Below are positions 1 to 7,212 of a DNA stretch of 17,540 nt, piece after piece; within the stretch, counting starts at the first letter, position 1, and each line of letters begins with the position of its first letter. The stretch is from Dehalococcoidales bacterium (GTDB lineage: Bacteria; Chloroflexota; Dehalococcoidia; Dehalococcoidales; JAQTRN01). The stretch covers positions 1 through 17,540 of the forward strand of contig JAQTRN010000005.1 in assembly GCA_028711795.1 (NCBI GenBank). The letters run 5' to 3'. The translations under genes were made by a program, and so were the position numbers. The notes under the pieces were generated by a model that made no database searches, was not told where the DNA came from, and was given only the letters and a program-made list of their open reading frames with translations.

Positions 1-746
1 ATATCAGCCCCGTATTCGCCGGGTGGCCGGAACATCCCCAGAGAAATAGGGTCGACAATAACAATCAGTAGCGCCCCAACCTCGTGGGCTCGCTGCGCGT
101 AGGACCTCACGTCTTCAAAATGACCCCAGAAGTTAGGCTGTTGTACTACCAGGCAAGCGTAGTCTGGCGACAAATCTGCCGGGTCTAATTCCGTTTTGTC
201 CAGAGCGAGGTCATGACCGCTGGCGTAAGTTTCGATTACCCGGTGATACCGGGGGTTTATTGTGGGCACTACCGCGATCTTATCTTTATGGGTAAAGCGG
301 CACGCCATCAAAGCGGCTTCAGCGGCGGCAGTGCTGCTATCGTACATCCCGGCATTGCTTACCTCCATGCCGGTAAGCTGACAGACCAGTGACTGGTATT
401 CATACATAGCCTGTAATGTACCCTGGCTGATCTCAGCCTGGTACGGAGTGTAAGCGGTGTAGAATTCACTGCGGCCGGTGATATGGTGAACGACACTGGG
501 AATGAAATGCCGGTAAAAGCCAGCTCCGAGAAAACAGACGTAGTCATCCAGGTTAGCATTTAAGTTTGATAACTGGCGGAGTTCCTTTATCAGTTCTAAC
601 TCAGAAAGAGGCGGCGGCAACCGGAAATTAGCCTGGCGGAACCGGACCGGAATATCCTGGAAAAGTTCTTCCGGAGAACTGGCCCCTATTTTCTGTAACA
701 TGACCGTCCGGTCAGCATCAGTATTCGGCAAATAGGGTGACGGCAT
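1..746 (-). CDS. gcvPA: Glycine dehydrogenase (decarboxylating) subunit 1, 3' end missing
   Basis: This is the N-terminal-half subunit of two-subunit P-protein. With GcvPB it decarboxylates glycine and loads the aminomethyl group onto lipoyl-GcvH. The reading frame starts with ATG at 746-744 (MPSPYLPNT) and stays open for 248 codons to the window edge, where it is cut; the full family length is about 440-450 residues. The family block YTPYQAEISQGTLQ is clear, followed by the EVSNAGMYDSSTAAAEA stretch. The PLP lysine lies in the partner GcvPB, which is not in the window but probably follows to the left. A GGGAGG ribosome site lies about 10 bases upstream and overlaps the gcvH stop codon, so translation is probably coupled. 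It is the fourth gene of the operon that begins at 3492. Confidence 0.93.
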   Translation of the reverse strand, partial: MPSPYLPNTDADRTVMLQKIGASSPEELFQDIPVRFRQANFRLPPPLSELELIKELRQLSNLNANLDDYVCFLGAGFYRHFIPSVVHHITGRSEFYTAYTPYQAEISQGTLQAMYEYQSLVCQLTGMEVSNAGMYDSSTAAAEAALMACRFTHKDKIAVVPTINPRYHRVIETYASGHDLALDKTELDPADLSPDYACLVVQQPNFWGHFEDVRSYAQRAHEVGALLIVIVDPISLGMFRPPGEYGAD

Positions 747-762
747 TGACTAATACCTCCCC

Positions 763-1164
763 TCAATGTGAGCTATCTTCGGTTAGTTTAGCCTCGAATT
801 GATCATACTCGGCACTCGGCATCAGCTTATCAAGTTCGGCTAAATTACTTAATTTTAACCTGACCAACCAGCCAGCGCCATAGGGGTCCTGATTGACCAG
901 TTCTGGCTTATTCGCGGCCGCTTGATTTATTTCTAATATCTGCCCGCTTACTGGCGTAAAGAGGTCGGAGACCGCTTTCACCGACTCTATCTCGCCCATC
1001 TTCTGGAATTGCTCGACTCTGGTGCCGACGTTCGGTAAGGCGAGAAAGACGATGTCTCCCAGTTGTGATTGGGCATAATTGGTGATGCCCACTTTCCCGA
1101 AACCTCCGGTTTCAGGGCGGATCCATTCGTGTTCTTTGGTGTACCTGCATTCTTTGGGATTCAT
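763..1164 (-). CDS. gcvH: Glycine cleavage system H protein (lipoyl carrier)
   Basis: GcvH carries the aminomethyl intermediate on a lipoyl arm between P-, T- and L-proteins. The 133-residue length is normal for the family. The N-terminal YTKEHEW and the lipoylation block GEIESVKAVSDLFTPVSG are both present; K63 is the expected lipoyl-lysine. The ATG at 1164 is preceded by AGGAG at 1170-1174, which sits inside the end of gcvT. Only one base separates this start from the gcvT stop, so coupled translation is likely. The downstream gcvPA start follows after 16 bases. Identity is secure; nothing unusual is visible. Confidence 0.96.
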   Translation of the reverse strand: MNPKECRYTKEHEWIRPETGGFGKVGITNYAQSQLGDIVFLALPNVGTRVEQFQKMGEIESVKAVSDLFTPVSGQILEINQAAANKPELVNQDPYGAGWLVRLKLSNLAELDKLMPSAEYDQFEAKLTEDSSH

Positions 1165-1165
1165 C

Positions 1166-2239
1166 TTATCTCCTCTTATAGAATCGCTTGCTTACCAGGC
1201 GGGCATCTACCAGTTGGTTGCGAATCATTATCTGAATATCTGTACCAATAGTCGCCAGTTCAATGGGAACATAACCCATACCAATATTAACACCCAGAGT
1301 GGGAGCATAACTACCACTGGTTACTCTGCCAACTTCACGACCAGATTGATAAATGGAGTATCCCGTCCGGGCTATCTCCCGGCCATTCATCTGAAAACCA
1401 ACCAGTTTGCGTTTGATGCCCCATTTATTGGCTGCCTGCAGGGCCTGTTTGCCGATAAAGTCGGTATCATCGAGGTCAACCAGCCATCCCAGGTCGGCTT
1501 CAAAGGGATTGGTGCTGGTATCCATATCCTGCCCGTATAGCAACATTCCGGCTTCCAGTCTCAGGCTATCACGGGCTCCCAGGCCGCAAGGCGTCACTCC
1601 CTGCTGCGTAAATGATTCCCACAGAGGTACAGCATCGGCTGCTTCACTAATTACTTCAAAACCGTCTTCTCCTGTGTATCCCGTCCGGGCCACCCTGACA
1701 TCGAAACCGGCTATCTTAGCCTGGGCGTGACCAAACCGAGGCAACTGAGAGAGGCGGTTCATGTCTTTCAAGTGGATGGCATCTGGGCCCTGGACAGCCA
1801 GCATGGCTGTATCAAGAGTGCTGTTCCGGACAGTAACATCCGGGAACTCTTCCTTCTGGCTGAGTACCCAGTCCAGCTTTTGCTGGCTATGTGACGCATT
1901 CCAGATGATCAGGTACTGTTCACCGTCAACGCGGTAGACGAAAAGGTCATCCAGGATACCGCCGTTCTCCAAGCACATGAGGCAGAGTTGTGAGGAACCA
2001 ACGGCCAGTCGCTGCGCCGGGCGGGTAAACATTCTATCCAGAAAAGCGCCGGCATTTTCCCCGGATACCTGGATTCGGCCCATGTGAGAAACATCGAATA
2101 TCCCGGCGCGTGAACGGACCGCCCGGTGTTCCTCCAGGATAGAAGTGAACCATATGGGTAGCTCCCACCCGGCAAACTCCACGATTTTCGCCTTCAAGTC
2201 ATGGTGTACCTTATTAAGGGGTGTCCTTAATGTCTGCAT
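1166..2239 (-). CDS. gcvT: Aminomethyltransferase, glycine cleavage T protein
   Basis: GcvT transfers the methylene carbon from aminomethyl-lipoyl-GcvH to tetrahydrofolate and releases ammonia. At 357 residues it is full length. Family hallmarks are GIFDVSHMGRI near the N-terminus, VARTGYTGEDGFEV in the middle and GLGARDSLRLEAGM in the folate-binding region. The C-terminal barrel domain follows, with RTGYSIYQSGREVGRVTSG. ATG at 2239 has a GGGGGAAGAG ribosome site upstream. The 68-base gap to the preceding aminotransferase gene shows no terminator, so both probably share the promoter at 3545-3574. Confidence 0.96.
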   Translation of the reverse strand: MQTLRTPLNKVHHDLKAKIVEFAGWELPIWFTSILEEHRAVRSRAGIFDVSHMGRIQVSGENAGAFLDRMFTRPAQRLAVGSSQLCLMCLENGGILDDLFVYRVDGEQYLIIWNASHSQQKLDWVLSQKEEFPDVTVRNSTLDTAMLAVQGPDAIHLKDMNRLSQLPRFGHAQAKIAGFDVRVARTGYTGEDGFEVISEAADAVPLWESFTQQGVTPCGLGARDSLRLEAGMLLYGQDMDTSTNPFEADLGWLVDLDDTDFIGKQALQAANKWGIKRKLVGFQMNGREIARTGYSIYQSGREVGRVTSGSYAPTLGVNIGMGYVPIELATIGTDIQIMIRNQLVDARLVSKRFYKRR

Positions 2240-2307
2240 GATCTCTTCCCCCAGTGATGCATCGGTTCCGGCACTAAAACGGGACTGGTCACCAGCTAAA
2301 GTGTGGA

Positions 2308-3492
2308 CTACCTCCCCAGGTTCTTGATAGCGGTGGTGACGCTTATGCCGGGTTCAACACGGTGGCCCTCTGTGGCCAGTATTCTCTCCAGAGCGTACAG
2401 GCAAAGCAGCACATTTTGAGAGGTGCATGATTGACCCATAAGCCCGATACGCCAGATCTGTCCTTTTAGTGGCCCGAGGCCGCCGCCGATCTCGATGCCA
2501 AACTCATTGAGGAGTCTCTGCCGGACACGCAGGTCGTCCACACCCGGAGGGATACGTACTGTGGTCAATGTATTCAGACGATGACCTTTTTGAGCGTGTA
2601 ATGTCAGTCCCATGGCTTCCAGGCCGGCTTGCAGGGCCTGTCCGTGCCGGGCGTGGCGCTGGATGCTGGCTTCCAGTCCTTCGTCAGCGATTACGGCCAA
2701 AGCCTCGTGCAATGCGTAGACCATAGATATCGGCGCCGTATGATGATAGAACCGGTTGGCTGACCAGTAAGCTGACAGTAGCGATAGGTCTAGATACCAG
2801 CTCGGTACCTTATGTTTACGGGCTTGCAGTACTGTCAAGGCCGTCTGGTTAGCTGTAAAAGGGGCCAGACCGGGAGGACAGCTCAGGCACTTCTGTGAGC
2901 CGCTATAGCAGATATCAATACCCCAGTCGTCGACCGCTAACTCCTGCCCGCCCAGTGAAGTAACCGCGTCCACTAGCAAAAGGGCTTCATACTGCTTAGC
3001 CAACCGGGAGATGTCGGTTAGGGGCTGGAGGGCGCCGGTAGAAGTCTCGGCATGGACTACAGCCACCAGCTTTACCTTCTTCTGGGACTTAAGGGCGGTC
3101 TCCACGGCCTCCGCTTCGATGATTCGGCCCCACTCCGCGGGTACCTGAATTACGGTCGCCCCGGCCCGCTGAGCGTTGTCGACCATCCGTTCTGAGAAAA
3201 ACCCGTTGACGCCGATGACCGCCACGTCTCCCGGTTCCAAAAAGTTGCAGAAACCGGCTTCCATACCGGCCGACCCGGTGCCGGATACCGGAAAAGTGAG
3301 CTTGTTTTGCGTCCGGAAGACAATGCGGAGGAGGGCCATGGTGTCTTCCATGACAGTACCGAAATATGGGTCGAGGTGCCCGACTATCGGTGCCTGGATC
3401 GCCCGTTGGACGCGGGGATGTACATTACTTGGTCCGGGTCCTAGCAGGATTCTGAGCGGGGGATTCAACGTATGGTAAGCTGTGCTGGACAT
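2308..3492 (-). CDS. Class V aminotransferase, serine/alanine--glyoxylate type
   Basis: A fold-type I PLP enzyme of 394 residues, a normal length for the alanine:glyoxylate / serine:glyoxylate aminotransferase family. The N-terminal LLGPGPSNVHPRV is the family signature, GTGSAGMEA binds the PLP phosphate, D175 in LLLVDAVTSLGG contacts the pyridine ring, and K201 in SGSQKCLSCPPG is the expected Schiff-base lysine. ATG at 3492 has an AGGGAGG ribosome site. It is the first gene of the operon with gcvT-gcvH-gcvPA. I infer that it makes glycine from glyoxylate, with serine or alanine as amino donor, and feeds the cleavage system. The amino donor cannot be read from sequence, and related family members act on phosphonopyruvate or cysteine, so the exact substrate is open. 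Confidence 0.87.
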   Translation of the reverse strand: MSSTAYHTLNPPLRILLGPGPSNVHPRVQRAIQAPIVGHLDPYFGTVMEDTMALLRIVFRTQNKLTFPVSGTGSAGMEAGFCNFLEPGDVAVIGVNGFFSERMVDNAQRAGATVIQVPAEWGRIIEAEAVETALKSQKKVKLVAVVHAETSTGALQPLTDISRLAKQYEALLLVDAVTSLGGQELAVDDWGIDICYSGSQKCLSCPPGLAPFTANQTALTVLQARKHKVPSWYLDLSLLSAYWSANRFYHHTAPISMVYALHEALAVIADEGLEASIQRHARHGQALQAGLEAMGLTLHAQKGHRLNTLTTVRIPPGVDDLRVRQRLLNEFGIEIGGGLGPLKGQIWRIGLMGQSCTSQNVLLCLYALERILATEGHRVEPGISVTTAIKNLGR

Positions 3493-3544
3493 GATGTACT
3501 ACCTCCCTCTTCTCCTTATTCTTTTAAGGTGAATAGTGCTTACT

Positions 3545-3574
3545 AATATAAGATTGCCCCGCAATTGTTGTCAA
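3545..3574 (-). promoter_or_regulatory. Sigma70-type promoter of the aminotransferase-gcv operon
   Basis: On the minus strand a perfect -35 box TTGACA (3574-3569) and a -10 box TATATT (3550-3545) are separated by 18 bases. Transcription should start near 3538, giving a leader of about 46 bases. That leader is too short for a glycine riboswitch. The spacer contains an inverted repeat, ATTGC-CCC-GCAAT (3553-3565), placed where a repressor could block the polymerase. Confidence 0.72.
3553..3565. promoter_or_regulatory. Possible operator inside the gcv-operon promoter
   Basis: A perfect 5-base inverted repeat with a 3-base centre (ATTGC CCC GCAAT) lies between the -35 and -10 boxes. Such a position suits a repressor site, but the arms are short and could arise by chance. 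Confidence 0.3.
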
Positions 3575-3635
3575 GCATAGCTGGCTCAGGATTCATGCGC
3601 CGGCTATCTCTACTAATGATTATGGGCCACCTGCC

Positions 3636-3664
3636 TTGACGTGCCTTATTAGTTAAGATATAGT
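3636..3664 (+). promoter_or_regulatory. Sigma70-type promoter of the ThDP enzyme-pdxA operon
   Basis: A -35 box TTGACG (3636-3641) and a -10 box TATAGT (3659-3664) are separated by exactly 17 bases. Each box matches consensus at five of six positions. The predicted start near 3671 gives a leader of about 65 bases. The promoter is divergent from the gcv-operon promoter roughly 60 bases away. Confidence 0.75.
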
Positions 3665-3735
3665 CTTTTCGAAATCTGTACCTTAACGAAACATACAAAT
3701 TTGCAGTCGCTCTCCGAGCGAAAGGGGGTCGCGTC

Positions 3736-5373
3736 ATGGATGGTAAAACAGCGGTCGCTAAAGTCCTGAAAGCCGAGGGAGTAGAATTCGTCACCTGTTT
3801 TCCCTACAATCCGATACTCGACCCAATAGCCGCCGAAGGCATCCGGCCGGTGAAAGCGAGGACGGAACGGGTGGCCATCGGCATCGCTGATGGTTTTACC
3901 CGGTCTTCCTTTGGACGGCGTAATGGTGTCTGCTTTGTCCAGAACGGTCCCGGGAGTGAAAATTCCTTTGCCGGCATCGCCCAGGCATTTGCTGACTCTG
4001 TACCGGTCTTGTTCATGCCCGGGGGCTATGCGCGGCGTGACCTGAAGAGGCCGCAATTTGTCGCCGTGAATAACTACCGGGAAGTCACCAAGTGGGCCGA
4101 CCTGGTCCATTTCGCTGACCAGATACCCACTTTAATGCGGCGCGCCTTCACCTATCTCCGGACCGGCCGACCGGGGCCGGTACTGCTCGAAGTGCCAGCG
4201 GATGTGACGGCTGAGCAGTTCGATGATAAGTTCTTCCGTTACAGCCCGGTAAAGGGTTGGAAAGCGGCGGGCGATCCCGTCGATGTCCGCCGGGTAGTCA
4301 AAGCCCTACTGGCGACCAGGAATCCGGTCGTCCGTGCCGGTAATGGTGTTCTCTATGCCGGTGCCTGGGACGAACTGCGCGAGTTTGCTGAGCTACTCCA
4401 GATTCCGGTGTTCACTACCATGCAGGGTAAGAGCGCCTTCCCGGAAAACCATCCGTTATCGCTGGGGACCGGCGGTCGCACCCGTCCCAAAATGGTGATG
4501 CACTTCCTCAAAAAGGCCGATCTGGTCTTCGCTATTGGCTCCAGTTGTACCCGGGAGACTTTCACCACTAATATCCCTGAGGGGAAGACCGTGATCCAGT
4601 CCACCATCGATGAAGTTGATATCGGCAAGGACTACCCGGTGGCGGAGGCTATTATCGGCGATGCTAAGCTGGTGCTGGCGCAGCTTATCGCCGAGATAAA
4701 GAAGGAACTGGGCCCGAACGGGAGAAAGGGTGATGGTACTGTAGCCGGAGAGATAAAAGCGGTCAAAGAGGAATGGGTCAAGGAATGGCTGCCCAAGCTT
4801 ACCTCAGATGAGGTGCCCATCAGTCCTTACCGGGTGGTCTGGGACCTGAACCGGACATTAGACAAAAATCAGTCAATCGTTACCCCTGAAGCCGGCGGAC
4901 CTCGCGACCAGTCCATCCCCTTCTACGAGGCAACCGTACCCGGCGGCTTTATCGGCTGGGGCAAAACAACTACCCTCGGCGGCTCGCTGGGCTTTGCCAT
5001 GGGGGCTAAATTGGCCAATCCAGGCAAAATGGTGGTCAATATTCTGGGTGATGCGGCTATGGGCATGGCCGGTATCGACTTCGAAACGGCGGTCAGAGAG
5101 AAAATTCCCATTCTGAGTATCCTGCTTAATAATTCCCGGTTCGGTGGCTATGACAAGATGCTGCCGACGGCGACCCAGCGCTACAGCATCGACCGCGTTG
5201 GCGGCGATTACAGTAAGGTCGTGGCGGCTCTGGGTTGTCACGCTGAGAGGATTGAGCAGCCGGGAGAAATCGTTCCCGCCATCCAGAGGGCTAAGAAGAT
5301 ATTGGCCGGTGGCCAACCGGTGTTTCTGGAGATGATTACCCGGGTGGATACCGAATTCTCGGTATACGAATAA
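3736..5373 (+). CDS. Thiamine diphosphate enzyme, acetolactate synthase/benzoylformate decarboxylase superfamily
   Basis: A 545-residue three-domain ThDP enzyme. The N-terminal pyrimidine-binding domain has E44 in ARTERVAIGIADG, the glutamate that activates the cofactor, and a GPGSENSFAGIAQAF block. A central FAD/DHS-like domain spans about 185-320. The C-terminal domain carries the Mg-ThDP motif, with G438-D439-A440 where most relatives have GDG, followed 25 residues later by N465-N466. E44 argues against glyoxylate carboligase, which lacks this residue. The substrate cannot be named: decarboxylase, carboligase or lyase are all possible. ATG at 3736 follows an AAGGGGG site. The pdxA-family gene begins 25 bases downstream on the same transcript, which points to a shared pathway. 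Confidence 0.8.
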   Translation: MDGKTAVAKVLKAEGVEFVTCFPYNPILDPIAAEGIRPVKARTERVAIGIADGFTRSSFGRRNGVCFVQNGPGSENSFAGIAQAFADSVPVLFMPGGYARRDLKRPQFVAVNNYREVTKWADLVHFADQIPTLMRRAFTYLRTGRPGPVLLEVPADVTAEQFDDKFFRYSPVKGWKAAGDPVDVRRVVKALLATRNPVVRAGNGVLYAGAWDELREFAELLQIPVFTTMQGKSAFPENHPLSLGTGGRTRPKMVMHFLKKADLVFAIGSSCTRETFTTNIPEGKTVIQSTIDEVDIGKDYPVAEAIIGDAKLVLAQLIAEIKKELGPNGRKGDGTVAGEIKAVKEEWVKEWLPKLTSDEVPISPYRVVWDLNRTLDKNQSIVTPEAGGPRDQSIPFYEATVPGGFIGWGKTTTLGGSLGFAMGAKLANPGKMVVNILGDAAMGMAGIDFETAVREKIPILSILLNNSRFGGYDKMLPTATQRYSIDRVGGDYSKVVAALGCHAERIEQPGEIVPAIQRAKKILAGGQPVFLEMITRVDTEFSVYE

Positions 5374-5398
5374 GGCTTTCGTAGCGGAAAGGGAAGAT

Positions 5399-6415
5399 AT
5401 GGCAGTTCAGGAGAGGCCGGTCATTGCTATTACCATGGGCGACGCCGCCGGCATCGGTCCGGAAATTATTGTCAAGGCCCTCCGTCAGGAGGCAATCTAC
5501 CAGCTTTGCCGACCTCTGGTAGTCGGGGACGGTGTTATCATGCAGGAGGCCGTAGCGCTGGTCGGGCAGCCGCAGCGGTTGCGGTCGGTAGGTTGCGCCG
5601 CGGAGGCTGAGGGCCGCCCCGGCGTCATTGACCTGATTGATTTACATAATATTAAGCGGGCAGAAGTAACTGTCGGCCAGGTATGCGCTGCCTGCGGGCG
5701 GGCGGCCATGGAGTATATCAGCACCGCCGCTTGCTTGGTGCTGGATGGCCAGGCTGCGGCTATGGTCACCACGCCTATCAATAAGGAAGCCACCCAGCAG
5801 GCAGGGTACGGGGAAGTAGGGCACCTGGAATTCCTGTCCCGTCTCACCGGTGCTACCGAGTACGCCACCATGCTGGTCACCGGCCCACTCCGGGTAGTCC
5901 ACCTGACCACTCACTACTCATTACGACAGGCGTGTGACCTGGTGAAAAAGGACCGTATCCTGGCCAGACTGAAATTGACTCAGGCTTCCTTTCAGAAATG
6001 GGGGATAGAGCGCCCCCGCATCGCCGTAGCCGGTATCAACCCGCACGCCGGAGAGGGCGGGCTATTTGGCTCGGAAGAGATTGAGGAAATCAGCCCGGCG
6101 GTACAGGCTGCCCGGGACCTGGGTATCGATGCCCGCGGTCCGTTACCGGCCGATTCCGTCTTTAACCGGGCGATTAACGGGGAGTTTGATGTCGTCCTGG
6201 CGATGTACCACGACCAGGGGCACATACCCATCAAGGTGTACGGATTGGAAAAGAGCGTTAGTATCGCCCTGGGGCTGCCCTTGATTCGGACCTCGGTGGA
6301 CCACGGCACTGCTTTCGATATCGCCGGTAAAGGCATCGCCGACTCGCAAAGCCTGGAAGAGGCAATCAGGGTAGCCGTCGGGCTGGCTGCCGGTAAAGGA
6401 CTGGCCGGGCCTTAA
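5399..6415 (+). CDS. PdxA-family NAD-dependent 4-hydroxy(threonine)-4-phosphate dehydrogenase
   Basis: PdxA-family enzymes oxidise a phosphorylated hydroxy acid with NAD and then decarboxylate it. The family includes true PdxA of pyridoxal phosphate synthesis and PdxA2 proteins that act on 4-phospho-D-threonate or -erythronate. At 338 residues this protein is full length. GDAAGIGPEI (usually GDPAGIGPEI), TTPINKEA, GHLEFL, NPHAGE and YHDQGHIPIK are all present. H172, H216 and H271 match the three metal-binding histidines of E. coli PdxA. ATG at 5399 is preceded by GGGAAG. The gene is probably co-transcribed with the ThDP enzyme. No pdxJ or DUF1537 sugar-acid kinase gene lies beside it, so neither B6 synthesis nor a tetronate pathway is supported by context. 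The family call is firm; the substrate is open. Confidence 0.88.
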   Translation: MAVQERPVIAITMGDAAGIGPEIIVKALRQEAIYQLCRPLVVGDGVIMQEAVALVGQPQRLRSVGCAAEAEGRPGVIDLIDLHNIKRAEVTVGQVCAACGRAAMEYISTAACLVLDGQAAAMVTTPINKEATQQAGYGEVGHLEFLSRLTGATEYATMLVTGPLRVVHLTTHYSLRQACDLVKKDRILARLKLTQASFQKWGIERPRIAVAGINPHAGEGGLFGSEEIEEISPAVQAARDLGIDARGPLPADSVFNRAINGEFDVVLAMYHDQGHIPIKVYGLEKSVSIALGLPLIRTSVDHGTAFDIAGKGIADSQSLEEAIRVAVGLAAGKGLAGP

Positions 6416-6475
6416 AGTCGCAGATTCTGACTCACATCTGGTGATTACCATCTATTAGTTACCTGAGGCGGAAGA

Positions 6476-7067
6476 ATGAAAGTGACGTATCTGCGAGCCA
6501 GCGTTGCACTAACGGTGCTGCTCGCAGTAATGATAATTCCTTCCGGTTGCAGTCGTTACATCAGCGACGGATACCCGGCGTGGTCGCCCGAGGGCACAAG
6601 AATTGCGTTCACTACTTGGCATGGCGACAACAGGAGTGATATTTACATCATTAACACCGATGGCAGCGGACTGGTTAGGCTCTACCAAAATCGCCTTCAG
6701 TTCTGGTGAAGGTACTGGCGAATCGGATATCTACGTAGTGAACACTGATGGAAGTAATCAGAGAAGACTTACGAATACTGTTCACTCCAACCTGGATCTT
6801 GCTTGGTCGCCTGATGGCACTAAGATACTCTTCAACGACGTTCAAGATCGGGGTGGTGAGTTCCGTACCCTTTCATCGATGTTTGTGATAGATGCTGACG
6901 GCAGTAACCAGACAAGAATCACGCAGGATCCTCAGCGGTCGCCTGAGGATCCTGCGTGGTCACCGGATGGCTCCCAGATCGCCTATGTTTCCCTGATCAG
7001 CGACGGTACTTTCAGACTATACTCGATGGGAGCGGATGGCAGTAACCCCAAGATGATCCATCAATAA
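6476..7067 (+). pseudogene. TolB-like WD40/PD40 beta-propeller lipoprotein, frame-disrupted
   Basis: The first frame (6476-6709) encodes a lipoprotein signal peptide, with a hydrophobic segment ending in IIPSGC, and one PD40 blade containing WSPEGTRIAFT and DIYIINTDGSG. It stops at TGA in 6707-6709. The propeller continues in another frame up to 7067 with three more blades: KIAFSSGEG/DIYVVNTDGSN, WSPDGTKILF/MFVIDADGSN and WSPDGSQIAY/YSMGADGSN. At the join, near 6675-6690, LVRL passes straight into STKIAFSS, so a blade linker of roughly 10-18 codons and the reading frame have been lost together. This fits an internal deletion, or a collapsed repeat in the assembly. The remaining four blades are fewer than the usual six. 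Base composition looks less GC-rich than its neighbours. No role in the flanking pathways is evident. Confidence 0.72.
6920..6958. repeat. Perfect 16-bp inverted repeat inside the TolB-like gene
   Basis: The arms 6920-6935 and 6943-6958 are exact reverse complements, separated by a 7-base loop (CGGTCGC). Each arm contains GGATCC. The repeat falls inside codons for TQDPQRSPEDPAW, which leads into a normal propeller blade, so it has not obviously disrupted the protein. There is no T-run after it, so it is not a simple terminator. Confidence 0.9.
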
Positions 7068-7135
7068 CTTAGTAGTCTTGCCCGTGGAGACGTTCCAGAT
7101 TCTTGGTTAACTCTGGGAATACCCCGCAAGCTTAT

Positions 7136-7165
7136 TTGACTCCAGCCAGGCGCCACGGCTATAAT
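7136..7165 (+). promoter_or_regulatory. Sigma70-type promoter of larA
   Basis: A -35 box TTGACT (7136-7141) and a perfect -10 box TATAAT (7160-7165) are separated by 18 bases. The expected start near 7172 gives a leader of about 41 bases to the ATG at 7213. It also makes the earlier in-frame ATG at 7174 an unlikely start. Confidence 0.8.
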
Positions 7166-7202
7166 TCGAGTAGTTGAAGTGCTTCCCTCAGAATACACCG
7201 CC

Positions 7203-7207
7203 AGGAG
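7203..7207 (+). promoter_or_regulatory. Ribosome binding site deciding the larA start
   Basis: AGGAG lies five bases before the ATG at 7213. The alternative ATG at 7174 has no comparable site and would sit about two bases after the predicted transcription start. Confidence 0.75.
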
Positions 7208-7212
7208 TCGTA

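Noticed and set aside
1079..1540. 153-residue plus-strand frame antisense to gcvH/gcvT
   Set aside because: It overlaps two secure genes on the other strand and its product resembles no family; a shadow frame.
3493..3540. Glycine riboswitch ahead of the gcv operon
   Set aside because: The predicted leader is only about 46 bases, too short for one aptamer, and no aptamer-like structure is visible.
3649..4110. 153-residue minus-strand frame under the ThDP enzyme
   Set aside because: It lies opposite the start of a well-supported gene and covers its promoter; the product has no recognisable features.
7174..7212. Earlier ATG for larA
   Set aside because: It would begin about two bases after the predicted transcription start, lacks a ribosome site and adds 13 residues that break the residue numbering shared with known LarA.
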